From: an uncultured Litoreibacter sp.
GTDB lineage: Bacteria; Pseudomonadota; Alphaproteobacteria; Rhodobacterales; Rhodobacteraceae
NCBI RefSeq assembly: GCF_947501785.1
Contig: NZ_CANMXB010000001.1
Location: 1,817,048 to 1,881,047 of the forward strand
DNA: 64,000 nucleotides
Direction of reading: 5' to 3'
The translations under genes and the position numbers were made by a program. Shown piece by piece: positions 10,374 through 19,640 of the stretch; the first letter of the stretch is position 1, and each line of letters starts with the position of its first letter. The notes under the pieces were generated by a model, which was not told the origin of the DNA, ran no database searches, and worked only from the letters and a program-made list of their open reading frames with translations.

Positions 10374-11104
10374 CCGCGTTTCGCTATGATTTGGAAGAAC
10401 TACACAAAAAGACGCTTGGCCTAATTGTACTTCAATCAGATGAGACCATCGAGCAGGATTTTCGCCGGATCCTGCCGCTGGACATCAACTTGCATATCTC
10501 GCGGGTGACCAGCGGATTGGAGGTTACCAGCGACAGCCTTCAGCAAATGGAGCAACACCTGCCAGACGCCGCCGGGCTGTTCCCGCGCGGGCTGCATTTC
10601 GACGCGGTCGGATACGGCTGCACCTCCGGCACAGCCCAGATTGGCCCTGAAAGGATTTCTTCGCTGGTCCAAGGCGGCGTATCTACCGGTGCGGTCAGCC
10701 AGCCGGTTTCCGCACTGATTGCCGCGTGCAAGCACCTTGGCCTGTCCCGTCTGGCAATTCTTTCGCCCTACATCGAAGAAGTGTCCAACCGCCTCCGGCA
10801 GGTCTTGGCCGAGCATGGAATAGATACCCCGGTTTTTGGTTCCTTCGAGGAAGCCGAGGAACAAAAGGTGGTGCGCATTGACGCTGCCTCGGTTCAGGAA
10901 GCGGCGTTCAACCTTGCGGCGCAGGGCGGTATCGACGGTGTGTTCCTGTCCTGCACCAATCTGCGCACATTCGACGTGATCGGCCCGCTGGAAAGTGATC
11001 TCGACCTCCCGGTCCTCTCAAGCAATCAGGTCCTTGCATGGCATCTTACGCGATTGGCCGGCGCGCCGCTCCATGTGTCGGGCTTTGGTCGATTGCTGGC
11101 CTGA
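10370..11104 (+). CDS. Asp/Glu racemase-superfamily protein, EutA/maleate isomerase-like
   Basis: 244 residues from a GTG start overlapping the previous stop (GTGA). The two catalytic cysteines of the superfamily are visible: C84 in GYGCTSGT and C195 in LSCTNLRT. The family includes maleate isomerase, arylmalonate decarboxylase and EutA of hydroxyectoine catabolism. It closes a three-gene unit with the PLP lyase and M24 hydrolase. EutC (cyclodeaminase-like) and EutE partners are absent, so the ectoine assignment is not adopted. Confidence 0.75.
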   Translation: MTAFRYDLEELHKKTLGLIVLQSDETIEQDFRRILPLDINLHISRVTSGLEVTSDSLQQMEQHLPDAAGLFPRGLHFDAVGYGCTSGTAQIGPERISSLVQGGVSTGAVSQPVSALIAACKHLGLSRLAILSPYIEEVSNRLRQVLAEHGIDTPVFGSFEEAEEQKVVRIDAASVQEAAFNLAAQGGIDGVFLSCTNLRTFDVIGPLESDLDLPVLSSNQVLAWHLTRLAGAPLHVSGFGRLLA

Positions 11105-11281
11105 ACGGCAGTTAACCAGGCCGATGTCAGCGGCCTCTCACGCTCGTTGGGGCTGATCAACTTGACGTAACTACAGCCGCTTTGCGATTGTACCCGGGTT
11201 TGTATTGCCGCAGACAGACAGGGCATTACCTTTCCTGTAAATCGAGCACGCAACGCATCGTCCAAAAGGATGCACAGCAAC

Positions 11282-13072
11282 ATGTCGCGCCAACTAGGCC
11301 TTTCAATATTGATGTTTCTGGCTTTGCCTGCCCAGTTGCTGGCGTTTGAATTACGTTTCGCCTCCAGCGCAGGTTCCAGCGAATTGAACGCCGAATTGTT
11401 GGCGGCATCCCTGGTGGCGCCTTTGGCCGACAAGGCAGACGCGTCTCCCCAAGACGTTCTGGCGGCGGCGCAGGCGGACTACGGCAGACTGATCGGCACA
11501 CTTTATGAGGAAGGCTATTTCGCCCCCACGATCAATATCGGCGTCAACGGACGGGAAGCCGCAGGGATATCCCCACTCGCCTCTCCCGGAGCAATCCAAA
11601 CAGTCGCCATCACCATCAATCCAGGGGCGCGGTTCCAGTTTGGCGAAACGGCCATAGCCCCAATCGCGCGCGGCACTGAGTTGCCCGCCGATTTCTCGCG
11701 TGGCGCAGTTGCGAAGACGGGAACGATCCGCGACGCGGTCGAGGCCGGCATAGAGGGCTGGCGTGCTGCTGGACACGCAAAGGCCGATATTGCCGAACAA
11801 CGGCTGATTGCCCGCCATCCGGCGCGCGAGTTGGATGCGAATATTCAGCTCCAACCGGGGCCGCGTCTGACGTTTGGCAACCTTGTGGTGCGGGGCAACA
11901 CCTCGGTTCGTACCGGCCGGATCCGGGATATCGCCGGGCTGCCTTCCGGCAGACAATTCGATCCTGAGGAAGTACGCAAAGCCACCACGCGGTTGAGACG
12001 TACTGGCGCGTTCAAAGTCGCTGCCCTGAGCGAGGCCGAAAAAATTGGAGCAGGCAACACGCTCGACATCAATGCACAGATTGTCGAGGAAAAGCCGCGC
12101 CGGTTCGGCTTTGGGGCCGAAATCTCGTCAACTGACGGGCTGGGGCTTTCTGGCTTTTGGTTGCACCGCAACCTGTTCGGCGGGGCGGAAAGGCTCCGGC
12201 TGGAAGGCGAAATCGAAGGCATTGGCGGCCAAACCGGGGGCGCCGACTTCAAAATAGGCGCGCGCTTTTCCCGGCCCGCGACGTTCAACGAGGACACAGA
12301 TTTTTTCGCGCTGACCGAACTGGAGAGCCTGGACGAGGAAAGCTTTAGCGCAGACCGGTTCAAAGTTGAGGCCGGAATCAGGCGCTACGCGTCCGACCAG
12401 CGCGAATACACGTTCGGGCTTGGCCTGCAGCATGCGCGAACTGAGGATGCGTTCGGCGTGCGGGACTATACAATCTTTACGCTGCCGGCCTCAGCTGAGT
12501 TTGACTACCGGGACGACCCGCTAAATGCCAAGGCCGGGTATTACGTCTTCGCCAGTGTCACACCGTTCGTGGCAATTGAGGGCACCGAGAGCGGTGTGCG
12601 CACCTATCTTGACGGGCGTGTCTACAAGACCGTTGGGGCGGCAGAGAACCTGACGTTCGCGCTGCGCGGCCAACTTGGTTCGGTCTCCGGGCCAACCCTG
12701 GCCACGGCACCAGCTGATTTTCTGTTCTACTCCGGCGGCGGCGGCACGGTGCGCGGACAGAATTACCAGTCCTTGGGCGTGGATCTGGGTGGCGGCCAAG
12801 AAATCGGCGGGCGCTCCTTTCTTGGGCTGTCGGGGGAAGTGCGGGTAAAAACCGGCGACAAGCTAAGCCTCGTTGGGTTCGTGGACGCGGGCTATGTCGG
12901 AGCGCAGGCCTTTCCCAACGGATCAGATGGCGATTGGCACAGCGGTGCCGGTTTTGGCATTCGATACGATACCGGCATTGGTCCGATCCGCGTTGATCTG
13001 GCGGTGCCTGTCAGTGGACCGGGCGAGAATTCTGGTTTCGAAGTTTACATCGGCATTGGGCAGGCCTTTTAA
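11282..13072 (+). CDS. tamA: Outer-membrane translocation/assembly protein TamA
   Basis: 596 residues from ATG 11282; an ATG at 11270 lies directly on the AAAGGA site and is less likely. It has a signal peptide (MSRQLGLSILMFLALPAQLLA), POTRA-type repeats in roughly residues 30-260 and a C-terminal 16-strand Omp85 barrel with the lid-lock motif VRGQNYQ. It ends in a C-terminal phenylalanine (GIGQAF). TamA with TamB moves or assembles envelope components at the outer membrane. The stop directly precedes tamB. Confidence 0.9.
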   Translation: MSRQLGLSILMFLALPAQLLAFELRFASSAGSSELNAELLAASLVAPLADKADASPQDVLAAAQADYGRLIGTLYEEGYFAPTINIGVNGREAAGISPLASPGAIQTVAITINPGARFQFGETAIAPIARGTELPADFSRGAVAKTGTIRDAVEAGIEGWRAAGHAKADIAEQRLIARHPARELDANIQLQPGPRLTFGNLVVRGNTSVRTGRIRDIAGLPSGRQFDPEEVRKATTRLRRTGAFKVAALSEAEKIGAGNTLDINAQIVEEKPRRFGFGAEISSTDGLGLSGFWLHRNLFGGAERLRLEGEIEGIGGQTGGADFKIGARFSRPATFNEDTDFFALTELESLDEESFSADRFKVEAGIRRYASDQREYTFGLGLQHARTEDAFGVRDYTIFTLPASAEFDYRDDPLNAKAGYYVFASVTPFVAIEGTESGVRTYLDGRVYKTVGAAENLTFALRGQLGSVSGPTLATAPADFLFYSGGGGTVRGQNYQSLGVDLGGGQEIGGRSFLGLSGEVRVKTGDKLSLVGFVDAGYVGAQAFPNGSDGDWHSGAGFGIRYDTGIGPIRVDLAVPVSGPGENSGFEVYIGIGQAF

Positions 13073-16000
13073 ATGGTCATGCGTGTGCTCCTCTGCCTCT
13101 GGCTCGCCCTGCTTCCCGTCGCGGCCCTGGGGCAGAGCAATGACAAAGGCTACCTGACCAATTTGTTGGAAGACAGCCTTGGCGGCGACGGCCGAGACGT
13201 GCAGATCAACGGGTTCAGCGGCGCGCTTAGCAGCCGCGCCCGCATCGCAAGCATCACCGTCGCAGATGAGGACGGCATTTGGCTGAGCCTTGAAGACGTG
13301 GGCATTAATTGGAACCGCTCCGCGCTGCTGCGCGGCCGGATCGAAATACAAGAGCTTTCGGCCGAGACCATCACCCTGCCCCGCTTGCCCGTCGCCCCCG
13401 ACAACGATCTGCCGGACGTTGAGGCGCCTGGCTTCGCATTGCCGGATCTACCTGTATCGGTGGTGATTGACGCACTTAAAGCAGACACAATTGTGGTGGG
13501 CGCACCGGTGCTGGGCGAGGAATTGCGCATGAGCCTGGAGGCCTCAGGCCGGTTGGCGGGCGGCGAGGGCTCCGCCAAATTGAACGCTATGCGCAGCGAC
13601 AACAAGGTGGGACAGGTAATCCTTGAGGCCGCCTTTGACAGCTCCAGCGAGCAGATCACGCTGGACCTGAATCTCACCGAGGAAGCGGATGGCGTCGCCG
13701 CGCGTCTGCTGGACCTGCCGGGCCAGCCCTCTGTCGCAATGCGTGTCAATGGCGAGGGCCCGCTTGACGATTTTGCGATGCAGTTGGTCATCGCCACCGA
13801 TGGTACTGAACGGCTCAGCGGCAACATGAGCTTACGTGCGCAGGAGGCCAAAACGCCGGGCATCACCTCTGTCCGCAGGTTCACGGCCAATATTGGCGGG
13901 GATGTTACCGCGTTGTTCGCCCCTCAGTATCGCCCCTTCTTTGGCGAAGCGGTCGCCTTGCAGGTTACCGGCCGCCGCTCAGGCGATGGGAGCCTGACGC
14001 TGGATATGTTGCAATTGGCCACCGATGCGTTGCGGCTTGAAGGGCAGGTAACGCTAAACCGAGATTATTGGCCAACGGCCTTAAAGCTGGCGGGCAAAAT
14101 TGTATCCGCAGACGGCACCCCGGTTTTGTTGCCCCTGTCTGGCAAAGAAACCCGCGTGCAGGAAGCGACGCTGGACGTGCTTTACGACAATGCGCGAGCA
14201 GATAGTTGGGCCGGCACGTTTGACATCGCCGGTCTGTCGCGGTCCGACATTGAAATCAAGCAGATAACTCTAGATGCGGACGGCACTCTGGACGGGGATG
14301 TCAACGCAATCGGCAAGGTCACAGCCACCCTCGATCTCATCGCGGACGGGATCATGTTTTCCGACGATGCCCTTGCGGACGCCTTAGGCCCCAGCCTGTC
14401 CGGCCAGCTCGAGATCGACTATTCTGAAGGCCAGCCGCTGCGGCTGCGCGACCTGAACCTGGCGGGGAGCGATTACGGCCTGTCCGGCGCGGCCACGATC
14501 GGTGACCTCGATAGCGGCTTTGAAACTGAATTTGACCTGAATTTGAAGGCCGAGGACATGTCGCGCTTCGCCGCTCTATCCGGCCAAGCGCTGCGTGGGT
14601 CAGCCGCCGTCGCGCTGGAGGGAACGGCAGCTTTGGGTGGGGTATTTGACATCGCCGTGGATGGGGTTGTCGACGGTTTGGCCATCGGGCAGGCGCAGGC
14701 GGACGCCGTTCTAGCGGGGCAAACCAGGCTGGCCCTGCGCGCCATACGCGACACAACGGGTGCCGAAATTGAAAACCTGAACCTGCGTAATGACCAGATT
14801 TCGATGATTGGCAACGCCCGGCTGCAAACCGGCCAGGCTGATGTGCAGTTTGACGCAAGGCTGGATGATGTGGCTTTGGTCACGCCGCAGATCGACGGCC
14901 CGCTTCAAGTGTCCGGCTCCGCACTACACGATGGCCGAGGCTGGAGCGTCGATGTGGAAGCGTCAGGCCCCTATGGCCTCGCCGCCGTAGTCGGGGGCCG
15001 CGTCACGGGCGAAAACACCCCCGATATCCGCTTCAACGCCAGCCTGCCGGATGTCCGCCCGCTTGTCCCCCAGCTGCCCGGCGGAGCGACAATCAAAGGA
15101 ACCGCGCAGCAAACAGAGAGCGGGCTGCAAGTGGCAACAGACGCGACGGGCCCTTATGGGCTGGTCGCGCAGATATCGGGCGCCGTAACAGGTGCGGCAC
15201 CGAAACTGTCCTTCAGCGCGCGCTTGCCGAATGTGGCATCTGTGATTCCACAACTCTCGGGGCCGCTGACTATCGGCGGCAGTGCACGGCAGGACGGTGC
15301 CAATTGGTTCGTGGACACGGGCTTGGAAGGCCCGGTTGGCACCACAGCAGACATTGTCGGGCGGGTCGGTGGGGATGGGCAACTTGCCTTGTCTGTCGCC
15401 GGCAATGCGCCATTGGCTTTGGCAAACCCGTTCATCTCGCCGCGCAGCTTGCAGGGGCAAACGCGATTTGATTTGCGTGTTGATGGCCCTGCTGCGCTGA
15501 ATTCTGTCAGCGGTCAGATCACCGCGACGCAGGGCCGCCTGTCTGCCCCCAACCTGAAGATCGCGTTGACCGACTTCGCCGCCACCGTCGGTTTGGCCCG
15601 CGGACAGGCCAACGTTGATATGGCGGCTCAGGTTGCATCCGGCGGCAAGGTAAGTGTGCGCGGACCCCTGACGTTGAGCCGTGCGGTACCTGCTACTCTC
15701 AATATCGCTCTGGACGACGTCCAGATAGTGGACCCGGCCCTTTACCGCACGGTGCTAAGCGGGGCCCTATCGGTCAGCGGCAACCTGACCGGCGGGGCGC
15801 GCATCGCCGGACGCGTTGACGTCGGAGAGACCAATGTCAGTGTACCGTCCTCGGGCCTCGGCGGGTTCGCAATTGTGCCGCAAATTGTACATGTCGGGGC
15901 CGCGCCTGCTGTGATCCAGACGCAGTCCCGGGCAGGCCTGAACGATCCGAAGTCCTCAGCGAATGGCGCAACCGGCCCGGCCTATCCGCTGGATATTCTG

Positions 16001-16675
16001 GTTTCCGCCCCAGCAAGAATTTTTGTACGCGGTCGGGGCCTTGATGCTGAACTGGGCGGCCAACTGCGTCTGACCGGGACCACAGAAAACATCGTATCAT
16101 CCGGGCGTTTTGAATTGATCCGGGGCCGGCTGGACATACTGGAAAAGCGGTTCACCCTTGATGAAGGCAGCGTGCAATTGCAGGGCAACTTTGATCCGTT
16201 CCTGCGTTTTGTGGCGACGACGCGCACCTCTGTTGGGACCGCGAGCGTTATCATCGAGGGTCCTGCGTCCGAGCCTGAGGTGCGGTTTGAATCCTCACCT
16301 GAAGCCCCGCAGGACGAAGTGCTGGCGCAAATTTTCTTCGGCCGTGATGCGTCTCAACTTTCGGCGTTTCAGGCGTTGCAGCTGGCAAATGCTGTTGCCG
16401 CGCTGTCTGGTCGTGGCGGCGAGGGCATTGTCTCGAAGCTACGCAAAAGCTTCGATCTCGACGATCTGGACATCACCACCGACGCTGAGGGAAATGCGGC
16501 GTTGCGCGCGGGCAAATACATCTCGGACAATGTCTACACAGATGTGCAGGTCGGCGGCACGGACGGCGCGGAGGTGTCAATCAACGTCGATCTGACCCCA
16601 AACCTGACGGCGCGCGGCAAAGCATCCGCGTCAGGAGACACATCCATTGGGATATACTTTGAGAAGGACTACTAG
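13073..16675 (+). CDS. tamB: Translocation/assembly module protein TamB
   Basis: 1200 residues. It has an N-terminal signal-anchor (MRVLLCLWLALLPVAALG; an alternative start is the ATG at 13079), a long beta-helical middle, and the conserved C-terminal TamB (DUF490) domain in about the last 380 residues, ending SIGIYFEKDY. It spans the periplasm as a bridge for lipid or protein transport to the outer membrane with TamA. Internal stretches around residues 630-770 look repetitive (three versions of a SGPYGL/TGPYGL unit). It is coupled to tamA with no gap. Confidence 0.92.
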   Translation: MVMRVLLCLWLALLPVAALGQSNDKGYLTNLLEDSLGGDGRDVQINGFSGALSSRARIASITVADEDGIWLSLEDVGINWNRSALLRGRIEIQELSAETITLPRLPVAPDNDLPDVEAPGFALPDLPVSVVIDALKADTIVVGAPVLGEELRMSLEASGRLAGGEGSAKLNAMRSDNKVGQVILEAAFDSSSEQITLDLNLTEEADGVAARLLDLPGQPSVAMRVNGEGPLDDFAMQLVIATDGTERLSGNMSLRAQEAKTPGITSVRRFTANIGGDVTALFAPQYRPFFGEAVALQVTGRRSGDGSLTLDMLQLATDALRLEGQVTLNRDYWPTALKLAGKIVSADGTPVLLPLSGKETRVQEATLDVLYDNARADSWAGTFDIAGLSRSDIEIKQITLDADGTLDGDVNAIGKVTATLDLIADGIMFSDDALADALGPSLSGQLEIDYSEGQPLRLRDLNLAGSDYGLSGAATIGDLDSGFETEFDLNLKAEDMSRFAALSGQALRGSAAVALEGTAALGGVFDIAVDGVVDGLAIGQAQADAVLAGQTRLALRAIRDTTGAEIENLNLRNDQISMIGNARLQTGQADVQFDARLDDVALVTPQIDGPLQVSGSALHDGRGWSVDVEASGPYGLAAVVGGRVTGENTPDIRFNASLPDVRPLVPQLPGGATIKGTAQQTESGLQVATDATGPYGLVAQISGAVTGAAPKLSFSARLPNVASVIPQLSGPLTIGGSARQDGANWFVDTGLEGPVGTTADIVGRVGGDGQLALSVAGNAPLALANPFISPRSLQGQTRFDLRVDGPAALNSVSGQITATQGRLSAPNLKIALTDFAATVGLARGQANVDMAAQVASGGKVSVRGPLTLSRAVPATLNIALDDVQIVDPALYRTVLSGALSVSGNLTGGARIAGRVDVGETNVSVPSSGLGGFAIVPQIVHVGAAPAVIQTQSRAGLNDPKSSANGATGPAYPLDILVSAPARIFVRGRGLDAELGGQLRLTGTTENIVSSGRFELIRGRLDILEKRFTLDEGSVQLQGNFDPFLRFVATTRTSVGTASVIIEGPASEPEVRFESSPEAPQDEVLAQIFFGRDASQLSAFQALQLANAVAALSGRGGEGIVSKLRKSFDLDDLDITTDAEGNAALRAGKYISDNVYTDVQVGGTDGAEVSINVDLTPNLTARGKASASGDTSIGIYFEKDY

Positions 16676-16787
16676 GCTGCGGGCAGGCTGGTCAGAACTT
16701 CTTTTGTCTGTTTTGATGCCCAATGTGGACAATCTTTCCTTAAATTGCGCGAAGCAGGGGCTTTTCCTTTTCGGCCATCCGCTCTAT

Positions 16788-16812
16788 GCATACATTAACG
16801 CATACATTAATG
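16788..16812. promoter_or_regulatory. Tandem 12-bp repeat / inverted repeat, likely GntR operator
   Basis: GCATACATTAAC (16788-16799) is followed directly by GCATACATTAAT (16800-16811). The same stretch contains CATTAA (16793-16798) and TTAATG (16807-16812) as an inverted pair. It lies about 55 bases before the start of a three-gene unit that ends in a GntR regulator, so it is a candidate operator for that regulator. Confidence 0.5.
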
Positions 16813-16866
16813 ACGTAAGGTTCCGCCCAATTGCCGGTGGTGATCCTGACGTAGAAAGGACGCTTC

Positions 16867-17955
16867 ATGGCCGCAGCATTTGATATCGCAGTTTTTGGGG
16901 GAGACGGTATCGGCCCAGAAATCACGGCACCAACCGTGGCATTGTTAAGCAAGCTGGCCGAAACCTCCGCAGAGTATGATCTGACCTTCACCAACCATGA
17001 TGCGGGCGCAACTCACTATGCCAAGACCGGTGAAAGCCTGCCAGCGGCGTCGCTGGAAGCTGCCGGGGCGGCGGACGCAATTCTGCTATCCGCCATGGGC
17101 CTTCCTGACGTGCGTTATGATGATGGCACCGAGATTTCGCCCCAGATTGATTTGCGCAAGGCCTTCAAGCTATTCGCAGGCGTCCGCCCGGTCCGTGTGG
17201 CCGCAGGTGGTGAAACGCCCCTGAAAATGCCGGCGGGCAAAAGCATCGACTTCGTCTTGATCCGGGAAAGCACCGAAGGGCTGTTTTACACACAAGGCCG
17301 CGGCGAGGTGTCCCAAGACGAGGCGCGGGAGACGCTGCTCATCACCCGCGACATATCTGAAAAGTTGTTCGAATTCACCTTCAACCTTGCCAAGGACCGA
17401 AAAGCCCAAGGACGTGGCCCCGGACGTGTAACCTGCGTGGACAAGGCCAATGTGTTCCGGGCTTTCGCCTTCTTCCGCGAGATGTTTGACGCCGAAGCCG
17501 CAAAGCACCCCGAACTCACGGCTGACCATGCATATGTGGACGCAACCGCGCTTTGGATGGTGCAAAAACCCTGGGATTTCGACGTTCTGGTCACTGAAAA
17601 CATGTTCGGTGACATTTTGTCTGATTTGGGTGCAGGGCTTATGGGTGGGCTGGGCTTGGCCCCGTCCGCGGATATCGGGCTGGAGCAAGCGGTGTTCCAG
17701 CCGTGCCACGGTTCCGCCCCCGACATTGCAGGCCAGGGCAAGGCGAACCCATTTGCCATGATTTTGTCCGGCGCAATGATGCTGGATTGGCTGGGCCAGA
17801 AACACGATGTGCCGGCCATGTGCGCCGACGCGGCGAGGATAAGGGAGGCTGTGGAAGACCAGGTCCTGGCGCGGGCGGATGTGACCGCCGATCTGGGCGG
17901 CAACGCCACCACATCGCAAGCCGCCGAAGCCGTTGGGAAAAAGTTAGGATGCTGA
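16867..17955 (+). CDS. Isocitrate/isopropylmalate dehydrogenase family protein, substrate unknown
   Basis: 362 residues, a metal-dependent beta-decarboxylating dehydrogenase. It shows GGDGIGPE at the N-terminus, the substrate loop RESTEGLF (133-140), a catalytic lysine in CVDKAN and the metal aspartates in ENMFGDILSDLGAG. The RESTEG loop differs from LeuB and from housekeeping IDH, so it probably acts on another malate-type acid such as tartrate or a sugar-derived acid. An AGAAAGGAC site precedes the ATG. It overlaps the next gene by 7 bases. Confidence 0.75.
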   Translation: MAAAFDIAVFGGDGIGPEITAPTVALLSKLAETSAEYDLTFTNHDAGATHYAKTGESLPAASLEAAGAADAILLSAMGLPDVRYDDGTEISPQIDLRKAFKLFAGVRPVRVAAGGETPLKMPAGKSIDFVLIRESTEGLFYTQGRGEVSQDEARETLLITRDISEKLFEFTFNLAKDRKAQGRGPGRVTCVDKANVFRAFAFFREMFDAEAAKHPELTADHAYVDATALWMVQKPWDFDVLVTENMFGDILSDLGAGLMGGLGLAPSADIGLEQAVFQPCHGSAPDIAGQGKANPFAMILSGAMMLDWLGQKHDVPAMCADAARIREAVEDQVLARADVTADLGGNATTSQAAEAVGKKLGC

Positions 17956-18956
17956 GGGTCGCCTGCGTTGGGGCCGGCTACTTCAGCCAATTCCATTTTG
18001 AGGGTTGGCAACGCATCGCCGATACCAAGCTTGTCGGCGTGACCAACCGGGACCGCGCAAAAGCCGAGGCCACTGGTCTGCCGGTATTTGACACGTTGGA
18101 AGCCATGCTGACCGAAGCGCGGCCAGACATTCTGGACGTCATCGTTTCACCACAAGGGCATGCCGACGCCATTCGGCTGGCCATCAACCACCCCCTAAAG
18201 GCGATCATCTGCCAAAAGCCGTTTTGCACCTCGCTGCAGGAAGCAGAAGAAATGACCGCCCTTGCCGAAGACGCCGGCATCCCGCTGATCATACACGAAA
18301 ATTTCCGCTTCCAACCGTGGTTTCGCGCTATCCGGCAACACATATCAGACGGTGCTATCGGGCGGCCTCTGCAGGCAACGTTCCGGCTTCGCCCTGGCGA
18401 TGGTCAGGGGCCCGACGCATATCTAGAAAGGCAACCGTATTTCCAACAGATGGAAAGGTTCCTGATCCACGAGACCGGCGTGCATTACATTGACACTTTC
18501 CGCTTCCTTTTTGGCGACCCGCTGGCGGTTTATTCCGATTTGCGGCGCGTGAACCCGGCGATTGCCGGTGAAGACGCAGGGTATGTGCTGTTTGACCATG
18601 CCGACGGCGTGCGGGTGGTGTTTGACGGAAATCGCAATCTCGATCATGCCGCCGAAAACACCCGATGCACGATGGGCGAAGGCCTGTTTGAAGGCACCGA
18701 CGGAACATTGACCCTGTTGGGGGACGGCTCTGTATGGTTGCGCAAATTCGGTGAGATTGATGCCACCCGCATTTTGCCGCCTGACAACAGCCCAAATTTC
18801 GGCGGCGACTGCACCCACAACCTGCAGGCGCATGTCGTAAATGCGCTCACTCAGGGAGAGGGATTTGAAAACACCGCGCGGGAATACCTGACTGTCGCAG
18901 CCATCGAGGCTGCGATATACAAGTCCTCTCAAGAGCAGTCAAAAGTGGAGCTTTAA
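17949..18956 (+). CDS. Gfo/Idh/MocA family oxidoreductase
   Basis: 335 residues; ATG 17949 overlaps the previous stop. The N-terminal Rossmann motif is GAGYFSQFH, the nucleotide-site block is QKPFCTS (the EKP motif as QKP), and a C-terminal alpha/beta domain has HETGVHYID. Such enzymes oxidise sugars or inositols. Linked to the preceding dehydrogenase and a GntR regulator, it likely belongs to a catabolic route for a sugar acid; no transporter is present here, so the substrate is not identified. Confidence 0.8.
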   Translation: MLRVACVGAGYFSQFHFEGWQRIADTKLVGVTNRDRAKAEATGLPVFDTLEAMLTEARPDILDVIVSPQGHADAIRLAINHPLKAIICQKPFCTSLQEAEEMTALAEDAGIPLIIHENFRFQPWFRAIRQHISDGAIGRPLQATFRLRPGDGQGPDAYLERQPYFQQMERFLIHETGVHYIDTFRFLFGDPLAVYSDLRRVNPAIAGEDAGYVLFDHADGVRVVFDGNRNLDHAAENTRCTMGEGLFEGTDGTLTLLGDGSVWLRKFGEIDATRILPPDNSPNFGGDCTHNLQAHVVNALTQGEGFENTAREYLTVAAIEAAIYKSSQEQSKVEL

Positions 18957-18961
18957 CAGTG

Positions 18962-19639
18962 ATGAATGAGAGCCCGATGAAGTCCGCATCCAGCTCATCG
19001 CAAGCTGTCGAAAAACTGCGGTCGCTGATCTTTACCGGCAAACTTGGCGCGGGCTCCGATCATCTTGAAAGCGAACTTGCCGGAGTTCTGGGTATGTCGC
19101 GCACCCCGGTTCGCGAGGCCCTGCTGGTGCTTGAGGGGCAAGGGCTGGTGGATGTCCGTCCGCGCAAGGGTGTGCGCATCAAACCGCTATCGCCCGCAGA
19201 CATGGCTGAAATCTACGACGTTTTGACAGAGCTTGAGAGCCTGGCTGCGCGAAACGCGGCAAATGCCCATTACACCCAAGGTGAATTGGCCCTGCTGTCA
19301 TCTTGCATTGACGAGATGGATCGCACATTGCGCGCCGAAGATCGCGAAGGTTGGGCCAAAGCCGATGACGAGTTTCACGCGGAACTGGTCCGCCTTGGGA
19401 ACAATTCGAGGGTAAGCGCCATCGTATCGATGATGTCCGATCAAGTCCGCCGCGCCCGGCTGGTAACCCTTCATATGCGCCCTTTGCCCACCCGCTCTAA
19501 CGCCGATCACCGCAAACTATACGAGGCGCTGAGGACCGGCGATGCGGATGCCGCGCACCGCATGCACCATGCTCACCGCACGGAAACCAAGGATGTCCTG
19601 ATAGAGTTGCTGCGCAAGCACCACCTGAACAGCGTCTAA
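18962..19639 (+). CDS. GntR family transcriptional regulator (FadR/FCD subfamily)
   Basis: 225 residues from ATG 18962; a GTG directly before (18959) is an alternative. The N-terminal winged helix contains LAGVLGMSRTPVREALLVLE and VRPRKGVRI, and the C-terminal all-helical FCD effector domain has a metal-site pattern (DEFHAEL and later histidines in DHRKLY and HHAHR). It is the third gene of the dehydrogenase unit and probably controls it through the repeat at 16788-16812. Confidence 0.88.
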   Translation: MNESPMKSASSSSQAVEKLRSLIFTGKLGAGSDHLESELAGVLGMSRTPVREALLVLEGQGLVDVRPRKGVRIKPLSPADMAEIYDVLTELESLAARNAANAHYTQGELALLSSCIDEMDRTLRAEDREGWAKADDEFHAELVRLGNNSRVSAIVSMMSDQVRRARLVTLHMRPLPTRSNADHRKLYEALRTGDADAAHRMHHAHRTETKDVLIELLRKHHLNSV

Positions 19640-19640
19640 T

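Noticed and set aside
8206-11104. Ectoine/hydroxyectoine degradation (eutABCDE)
   Set aside because: Only the EutA-like member fits; the M24 enzyme keeps metal ligands, the lyase is DAL-like, and eutC, eutE and the transporter are missing.
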